Assembly: GCA_020002185.1 (NCBI GenBank)
Contig: CM034536.1
Span: 16,581,680 to 16,645,679, forward strand
DNA from: Paraescarpia echinospica
Lineage: Eukaryota > Annelida > Polychaeta > Sabellida > Siboglinidae
Direction: 5' to 3'
Length of the DNA: 64,000 nucleotides
Shown here one piece after another: positions 57,419 to 64,000 of this stretch (position 1 is the stretch's first letter; each line of letters begins with the position of its first letter). Position numbers and translations under genes: made by a program. Below the pieces are notes generated by a model. It worked only from the letters and a program-made list of their open reading frames with translations, did not search any database and was not told the origin of the DNA.

Positions 57419-58182
57419 TAACCATCTGCTTTCTTTACCGCGTGTATCGGTGATGCCCAGTTTGAATCACAGCGTTCAATGACATTATCGGCCTCCCACT
57501 GCACGAGTTGAGCCTCCACCTGTAGCTTTTTCTCTCCATGTAGTTTGCGACATGGCGAGTATACCGCTGGACCCCCGGTGCTGATGTGCAGTGGCGTGGT
57601 CATGGTAACAACGCTGCACAAACTCGGGTCAACTACTTCCGGGAACTCAGACCATAGATGTTCATAGTCCTCATCGTCGATGGTGCGATCCAATGACGGG
57701 ATCACTGAGCAGACCGATGCGAAGGCGGTGTTTTTCCCGAATTCCTCACGAGTGATTCGGTCAGTGAGGCAACATCTCATGGGATCAATCAGAAAGCGTT
57801 TCCCCTCGCCATTCTGGAAGAAGTCCATACCCAAGATGGGATGCATCACGTCAGCCACTATCATGTCATGAGAGAACCGATGGCCTAGGAAGTTGAAGTT
57901 CGCCATGCGTTGCCCGAAAGTGCGGACACATTGTCCATTTGCTGAAACGAGACAGTGTCCGGTGGGTTTAGGGTGAGCTTTTTCAGTTGGAGTCGGCGGC
58001 AAAACTGACACCGCTGAGCCGCAGTCCACCAGGTACCCTTCAGCAAACAGGAGTCGCTTGTTGTGTTGTTTGGGCGAGTCATTCACGACGCCTATCACTG
58101 ACCGCCCTTGAAGTTTCCCGCCGACTTGCGCCCTTTCGGCAACTGAGGGCTGTATCGTGGGCACGGAGGACCACTGCAACAA
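57418..58182 (-). pseudogene. Gypsy aspartic protease and RT start
   Basis: Protease motif LVDCGSAVSVLP (family pattern LVDTGS, so DTG is DCG), flap-side ILGMDFFQNGE, then the RT N-terminal stretch up to WASPIHAVKKADG before a stop. Confidence 0.83.
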
Positions 58183-59170
58183 CGCGCCTCGTCACCAAAC
58201 TTTGCTTGGTACCAGCACTGTGGGCCCGCCTTGACTCTGCCGCCTGAAGCATTGCCGTACTTGGTGTTCTCGCGCTTCGAATCGCGTCTTTTCCCAGCAC
58301 GGTTGACGAGTAGGGCGTTGACGGCAGGAACGTCACCAGCGTAGACTGCTGCTGCTCGTTCATGTGGTACCTCATCGATGGCGGAAACCGTCGCAGAAGG
58401 TAGAGTGGCATACAGAGAATCAGCTTTGATAAGCAGTTCGTTCATCGAGAGTTGAGGGGTTTCTCGATTCCATTCTCCACTCGTGTGGCGAAACCGGGCC
58501 ATCCACTGAGACGGCTTCTCGTCTTCTCCTATGCCACCCATAGCTAGCGCGCGAGTGATTCTTTGATCAACCGTCAGTTGATAACGCTGCATGAACTTCC
58601 GCTTGGCCTCTGCAAAAACGTCACTCGGGCGCGCATCGCCTAGCATCGTCAGGTCGCGAACGACATACGCCTCCTCTTCAGTGAGAAGAGTGGTCAGGGC
58701 GGCGAATTTCGCGACTTACGAAACGATGCCTTGTGCTGCGAAAACGTCATCCAGCTGCATGAACCAGAGTCCACAATCATCATGTGTCATAGGCCGAAAG
58801 GTGATTTTACAGCCTTTCTGCGCCGTGGGCGTCGATGTTGCGTTCACCATGTTGATGAGAGGCGCCGCCAGTTGATGAGAGGCGCCGCCGCTTTTATGAC
58901 GTATTCTTCCGAGTCCACCAAGTAGTCAGCAGCAGTGCGCGCCGTTATGAGATGTCCCTCCTCTACAGAAGTGCTCAAAAGAAGTAAAAACTGCGCGTCC
59001 ACATCCGCGAACTTCTTCAGTGCCTCAGCCATGCCATCACGTAGTGTAATCACGGATTCGCGCGCATCCTCCACGTCTCTAACCGTGACGAATCGGTTTG
59101 TGATGCGCGTAATTCTTCCTTTCGCCGAAGAGCGTTGCGAGAACGACGTTTGTAGGCGCTCCGACATCAT
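58095..59170 (-). pseudogene. Gypsy gag
   Basis: Two frames: 59,170-58,844 (N-terminal, ends near a duplicated ggcgccgcc stretch at 58,860-58,890) and 58,646-58,095 with the gag core and the finger CWYQAKFGDEARCC then SGPPC. CsRn1-like gag has C-x-x-H in this place, so the His is Gln here. Confidence 0.8.
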
Positions 59171-59400
59171 AGATGTTCGCTTGCGGTGTCGACAGAATCT
59201 TGCTGGCTCGAACTGTTTGTTTGAATTACAGGCGCTTGAGCGAGAACTCTGGTCAACGTCATGACGTCATCACGTTGGTTATTTAAAAATAATTATAACG
59301 TTGCATATCGTTAAATATATATATTTATAAAGATATGCACTCAAACTCTTGTGGTTTGAATCGCGACTGGAGCGAGCGAATATACAGTCAACTGTTCTGA

Positions 59401-59421
59401 CACATCACGTCAGGATCACCA
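59401..59421 (-). other. Primer binding site
   Basis: On the minus strand TGGTGATCCTGACGTGATG, beginning with TGG to match the CCA end of a tRNA, three bases after the 5' LTR. Confidence 0.75.
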
Positions 59422-59424
59422 CTT

Positions 59425-59598
59425 ATAGTGACTGCAATTCGCGTAGCGTGTAACAAGTTTAATAGAGCAATAAACGAACGGTAACTTACGAGAATTGTAG
59501 GTTTGTTGACTCCCTCTATCACGACAAACACTGTATGTTCATTTCTATAGTCTCTACATATAAACAAACACTGTATGTTCATTGCTATAGTCTCTACA
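59425..59598 (-). repeat. 5' LTR (174 bp)
   Basis: Same as the 3' LTR but with two internal units instead of three. Confidence 0.88.
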
Positions 59599-59603
59599 CA
59601 TAT

Positions 59604-60435
59604 GACATATGTATTAAATTATTATCAGCTGGCAATGCAGCCGTACATTTTTCGATAATATTGCTTTTACAAGTCGTTTGCGCTCGCTCTTTGTGGCGTT
59701 ATGTTCGTGTAACTTGGCAAAATGCGGACCAATAACTTGCTGCCGTACCAGTAACTTTTTGAAGTTGCTGATCCCGCTGACCAGCACATTTTAGGGTAAA
59801 GGTCGAACGCGGATATATATATATATATACGTATATATATATATATATATATACATATACGTATATATATATATATATATACGTAAATGTATATATATAT
59901 ATTATCAGTGCATGGCGATATTTATATATATAATTATATATATATATATATAAACATATATGTATATATATATACATATATGTATATATATATATATATA
60001 TTTGTTTGCGTGTGTGCGTGCGTGTGTGTGTGTGTGTTTGTGCATGCGTGTGTGTGCGTGCGCGTGCGCGTGCGCGTGCGCATGTGAGTGTGTGTGTGTG
60101 TGCGTGTGTGTGTGTGTGAAGATAATTGTTTACAATTTAATAAAGAAATATATTTATCGTGGTTCACTGGATATAACACTAAATGTGTCACTGATTGTGA
60201 AACATAGTACGTTCCTTAATCTACGGACCCGTTGACCCGTTATTGCAACGATATTTTTGTTAAATCGGAATGGTTCAAATAATATGTTTCTTGGTCATTG
60301 TATAACGGGATTTTTTTATTTTCAAGATCTTGTATTGGATCGTAGCGTAGTTTATTTTTCCAAGAACAAGGTCAAAACAGTGTTTGTATTGTCATAAAAT
60401 CCTAGCTAAGAGCCTACGAATAAATATATACTTAC
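59604..60435. repeat. Intron with (AT)n and (GT)n microsatellites
   Basis: (TA)n with TACG variants at about 59,812-59,900 and 59,925-60,003, then GT/GC tracts at 60,004-60,118. No gene. Confidence 0.9.
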
Positions 60436-60498
60436 AACCCAGCCTCGACGACCAGTCATGCCAGTTGCGCCGCTGCCACCAGTACGACCTCGTGGGCC
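60436..60498 (-). CDS. Collagen exon (63 bp)
   Basis: Acceptor cgttttag and donor |gtaagt. It encodes seven triplets, GPRGRTGGSGATGMTGRR then GWV. It is the most 5' exon seen in the window; further upstream exons must lie beyond 64,000 or be unrecognised. Confidence 0.87.
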
Positions 60499-61489
60499 CT
60501 AAAACGTAAAACAGAAAGTGTAAAGTGCAAAGGAGAAATTATTAAGGTTGACCCCCCCAACCGCGTGCAAACGTTCGGACGCCCGCTTCCCCAAGTCTTT
60601 TAGTTTGTCAAAGCGGGGATGTGAGGTCATCTTGTGGATACTTATGCCCCTTGTGTCACCGAATATCCGTTTTGTCTATCTGTTGTGCGCTAGGGGTGTT
60701 CTTCACACGGTTTTTCATTGGACGTTTTTGAAAATATCAACTGACAAAGACTAGATATAAGTATCATTCTATGCAAACACTTCTATGCAAACAATTCGGG
60801 TTTTGCACGTTTAATTTAAAAGTGGATTGGTATATGTAGCACCATGCTGTGCAAAATTCAATTATATTTAAAGATAAGCCCTACTTGCAATGTTCTGAAA
60901 CGATGTACAACACTGTTTAATAAAACATTTAGGTGCACTCATATCTTGGTGATTTTGTGCGTGCGCTGTGTTGATTCGGGGCGTGTTTCATAAAATTACT
61001 TGGGGTCTAAAAGGTAAATAATACGACTATATTTCGTGTTGTTGGTATGATATCGAACTACGACTTCAGTTGTAGCACTAATATGCATTAATAGCATGCA
61101 CGGAATTCCTTCATGTTTACAAATAAGCACAAAATGACTCACAAACTAGAATTGAAGATCGAGTACACGTGTGGTATATGAAGAGAGGAAGACAACGCAA
61201 CCAAAAAGGCACGGAGGCTATCAGTGCAGGGCAAAGGCAGCAGAGGAGGATATGTACGTTGAAGGAGGGACTTGGTGAGGAGATAAGTGGAGGTGGCAGA
61301 GGTTGGGGAGAATGACACCACGGACGAAATAGACACACAATGATAGGCATCGTTAGAGGAATGGTGGTAACGAGCAGGGTTTGACCCCAGTGGCGGTTTG
61401 AAGAAGAATGAAGAACATATCGGACAGGTTGGCGTGGTGGATAAGGTGGTACCTCTCAATATGTAGGGAATACACTATTCAAAGACTTT
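60499..61489. other. Non-coding, intron or upstream of collagen
   Basis: No credible gene. A Ser/Pro-rich minus-strand frame (61,139-61,459) has no domain or codon signal that I trust. Confidence 0.45.
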
Positions 61490-62450
61490 GACTACTAGCG
61501 ACCAAGTATACAGATACTGATACTTACTTACTTATGATGACAACTAGAGAACGAGTAGAAAGGTATTGATACTAACTTACGATAACGCCTAGAGATCAAG
61601 TAAAAAGATACTGGCACTTTCGTACGATGATGACTAGAGATCAAGTAGAAATGTATTGTTACAAACATACAATGTTCGTTAGAGATCACGTAGACAGATA
61701 TTGCTACTTACGATTATGACCCTAGATCAAGTAAAAATATGTTATTACTTACTAACGACGATGATCAGAGATCATATAGAAATGTATTGATACATACATA
61801 CGATGTTGGTTAGAGATCAACTATAACATTATTATAACTTACGATGATGACTACATATCGAGTTGAAATATATTGTTACTTACTTACTTACCTACTTAAG
61901 ATGATGACTAGAATTCGAATAGAAAGATGTTGGTACTTATATAAGATGATGACTAGAGATCAAGTAGAAAGGTATTTTTACTCACTTACTAGAGTAGAAA
62001 TACATTAATACTTACTTACGATCATAACTAGATATCAACTAGAAATATAATGTTGCTTACTTACGGTGGCGACTGTAGATCAAGTAGAAAGATAATGATA
62101 CTTACTTACGATAATGTCTTTAGATCAAGTAGACATATGTTATTACTTACTTACGACGATGAGTAGAGATCAAGGAGAAAGGTATTATTACTTACGATGA
62201 TGACAAGAGATCGAGTAGAAGTGTATTGTTAGCTACATACGTGATGGTTAGAGATCAAGTCAAATATGTTGCAACTTACGATGATGAGGAGAGATCGAGT
62301 CGAAAGATTTTTTTACTTATGATATTGAGTAGTGATCAACTAGAACGATATTGTTACTTACATACGATGACGACTAGAAATCAAGTAGAAATGTATTATA
62401 ACTTACATAAGACGTTGGTTGCAGATCAAGTAGAAATGTATTAATAATAA
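61490..62450. repeat. Degenerate minisatellite of about 50-60 bp
   Basis: About seventeen diverged units built on gatgactagagatcaagtag, then aaatgtattgttacttac. The spacing varies from about 45 to 65 bases and all units share orientation. Confidence 0.85.
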
Positions 62451-62599
62451 CAATATACTTTCTTTATACACGCATATCCAGAGTAGAACTCTGTTCAAGT
62501 GTGTTGACAACAAATAGCTACAACAATGTATATAATAAAATTCAACGTATAAAAAGACTAGAACTGCATTAAATAAAAAATATACTAAACAGACCTAAA

Positions 62600-63770
62600 C
62601 AGGCTCTCTTCGCGGCGGAGGTCACGCTTCGCACTGGACAACTCTTCCGAGTGCCACGGTGGTCGCGATAGCGGTGTTGTAGCTGTCATTGAGTCCAACG
62701 GTGGTTCCGGAAATCACAGCGAATGCGTTGTAGATATCTGTAGCGAAAGCCCGCTTGTCGATCGACGCGAACTTTCGATAACATACGCGACGTTTCGGAT
62801 GTGCAGGTTTTAGCACGTTAATGTCACATTCGAGTACGTGGTGATCTGTAGGCAGAGTAGTCGGCCTTACAGGTGTCGAGGGTAGGGTAGATGCACGGGG
62901 AGTAACAAACAGATCAACAACTTGTCACGCGTTGTCACATATTGTACAAAATCGGCCTTGTCTATAAGAGTCTTAAGGTTTCATCGCGCTGGTTGAATGA
63001 GTGTTACCGTAGTGAACATTAAAATCGCCACATGTAATCGATTCGTGTCAGCTGAGCTAAGCATATCACATAGATCGTTCATAAAATCATGAGACAGAGA
63101 TGATGACGGTGGACGGTGTATGACGTATATGCGGACGTTGCTGCGTGTTTCCGGACATTGTAGAGTAACACTCGGACCTTCAAACGTATCGGTCGTTAAT
63201 GCAGTTTCGGAAATCATGTTAACGGTTGATTTGTATAAGACTCCGACCCCACCACCTCGGCGGTTCTTGCGTGGGAGATGACACAGGTTGTACCCACTTG
63301 CTGTCAGCGCGTTAAATTCAGCATTGTCGTCATGTGAGAGCCAGGTTTCAGTCAGTGCGATGATTTCTGGGTTCTGTTGAACAATGTAACCGTTTATGAA
63401 ATCTGCCTTATTTCTGACCGATCGGGTGTTCACCAAGACACATTTTATGTTCACGGATTTGCCTGTATGAGATTGTTCCTGTTGTTCCTTGGTGCGCTTA
63501 TTTGGAGTGAGTTGTTGCTGCGTGTTGACTCGATGAGCAGAAAAGTCCTCATCGTTGTTACAATGACTGGAATTGGCTTGAGCGTTCGCAATTTACACTG
63601 GCCGCCAGTGGTTCCTCTGTGAGTTGGTGCTGCATAAAAACTGCCCAATTGTTTCAGGTCATAGTACATTGCCCTGGTTACACGCAATAACGATTTCGTG
63701 GACCGCTGACACAGTTGGCGTAGTTGTTGGCATGTGTACGTGGTCACCATGGCGACGATCACAGTTCGTT
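62600..63770 (-). pseudogene. L2/CR1-like LINE endonuclease, 3'-truncated
   Basis: The minus strand has an N-terminal linker (63,762-63,451, CQRSTKSLLRVTRAMYYDL), then the endonuclease 63,454-62,981: NTRSVRNKADFI, IALTETWLS, KNRRGGGVGVL, IYVIHRPPSS. A shift follows and the C-terminal end continues at about 62,900-62,622 (PAHPKRRVCYRKFASID). RT is absent. The DHH-like end of the nuclease (TDHHVLECDI, about 62,835) can be read after the shift. Confidence 0.8.
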
Positions 63771-64000
63771 AACGATAGCACGGAATTAGAACACTGACAG
63801 TGTCACATAAAATTACTAAAATCCAAGCAGACAGACACTCCCAAGCTGTAACATTACTTTCGTCGTAATCCACATACCTTCACAGTCACCCACAATGTAA
63901 AATCAAAGTAGAGTATAATGTAAAAATGTAAGATAATGTCAACAATAGGGCGACACATTTACCCTGTGGTACACATCACTTGATTATTGCTTGCGATGAC
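63771..64000. other. Window end, nothing recognised
   Basis: Short AT-rich stretch without a gene. Confidence 0.5.

Larger units (their letters stand above)
54386..59598 (-). mobile_element. CsRn1-like Ty3/gypsy LTR retrotransposon, dead
   Basis: LTRs at 54,386-54,599 (3', 214 bp) and 59,425-59,598 (5', 174 bp) are flanked by the 5-bp duplication CATAT (54,381-54,385 and 59,599-59,603). A primer site starting TGGTGATCCTGACGTGATG follows the 5' LTR (59,421-59,401 on the minus strand), the tRNA-Trp type used by CsRn1-like elements. The gene order gag, protease, RT, RNase H, integrase is complete, but frames are broken throughout. It lies in the 7.5 kb intron between the 63-bp and 45-bp collagen exons, on the collagen gene's own strand. 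Confidence 0.9.

Noticed and set aside
61139..61459. Ser/Pro-rich minus-strand ORF as a host exon
   Set aside because: No domain, no splice evidence, and overlapping frames of similar length; composition explains it.

Overview
This is invertebrate metazoan nuclear DNA: AT-rich, intron-bearing and very transposon-dense. The only clearly host-like gene is a collagen on the minus strand. Four short Gly-X-Y exons with GT/AG splice sites lie at 60.4, 52.8, 51.3 and 50.4 kb. The phylum cannot be fixed from what is visible. The retroelement mix (CR1 with PHD and esterase domains, tyrosine-recombinase retrotransposons, a CsRn1-like Ty3/gypsy element, a Ginger-like integrase with an OTU domain) fits many marine invertebrates.

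The main find is a nested structure covering about 3.9-37.9 kb. A tyrosine-recombinase (DIRS-type) retrotransposon, YR1 (minus strand, gag-RT-YR), is split 10 bases upstream of its gag ATG by one very large inverted-repeat element at 8,926-37,599. That element starts TATGGAACGATATTAGGGCC at both ends and is flanked by a 6-base direct repeat, GAAGTA (8,920-8,925 and 37,600-37,605). Its left arm is contiguous (8,926-13,165, about 4.2 kb). Its right arm is the same sequence inverted but in two blocks (35,344-37,599 and 22,085-24,289), separated by an 11 kb secondary insertion. The centre (13.2-22.1 kb) and the inner part of the arms carry decayed exons of a SWIM zinc-finger/YqaJ-nuclease-type gene, SINE copies, LINE tails and a hAT-like MITE with a perfect 8-bp target duplication (15,243-16,454).

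The 11 kb insertion (24.3-35.3 kb) holds a second YR retrotransposon (YR2: gag, RT, RNase H, YR, itself interrupted by a LINE tail), an intact stand-alone SGNH-hydrolase ORF, and a nearly complete CR1 retrotransposon. The CR1 ORF1 has a PHD-like finger plus esterase; its ORF2 has endonuclease plus RT. Further CR1 fragments lie at 1-1,198, 1,586-2,385 and 52.2-52.8 kb.

From 37.6 to 47.9 kb: the detached 5' part of YR1, a LINE tail, a GT microsatellite, a Ginger/gypsy-type integrase with a mutated OTU domain, a 2.7 kb fold-back element whose centre is TG/CA microsatellite, and an AATTACCC satellite split by a 5'-truncated LINE. From 48 to 60.5 kb: a region of weak membrane-protein-like ORFs, then the collagen exons, whose introns hold (AC)n arrays, a CR1 tail, a hAT/ZNF862-like fragment and a complete but dead CsRn1-like LTR element (54,386-59,598; LTRs, CATAT target duplication, tRNA-type primer site). 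The last 3.5 kb has a roughly 50-bp minisatellite and a truncated LINE endonuclease. Almost every mobile-element ORF carries frameshifts or stops.
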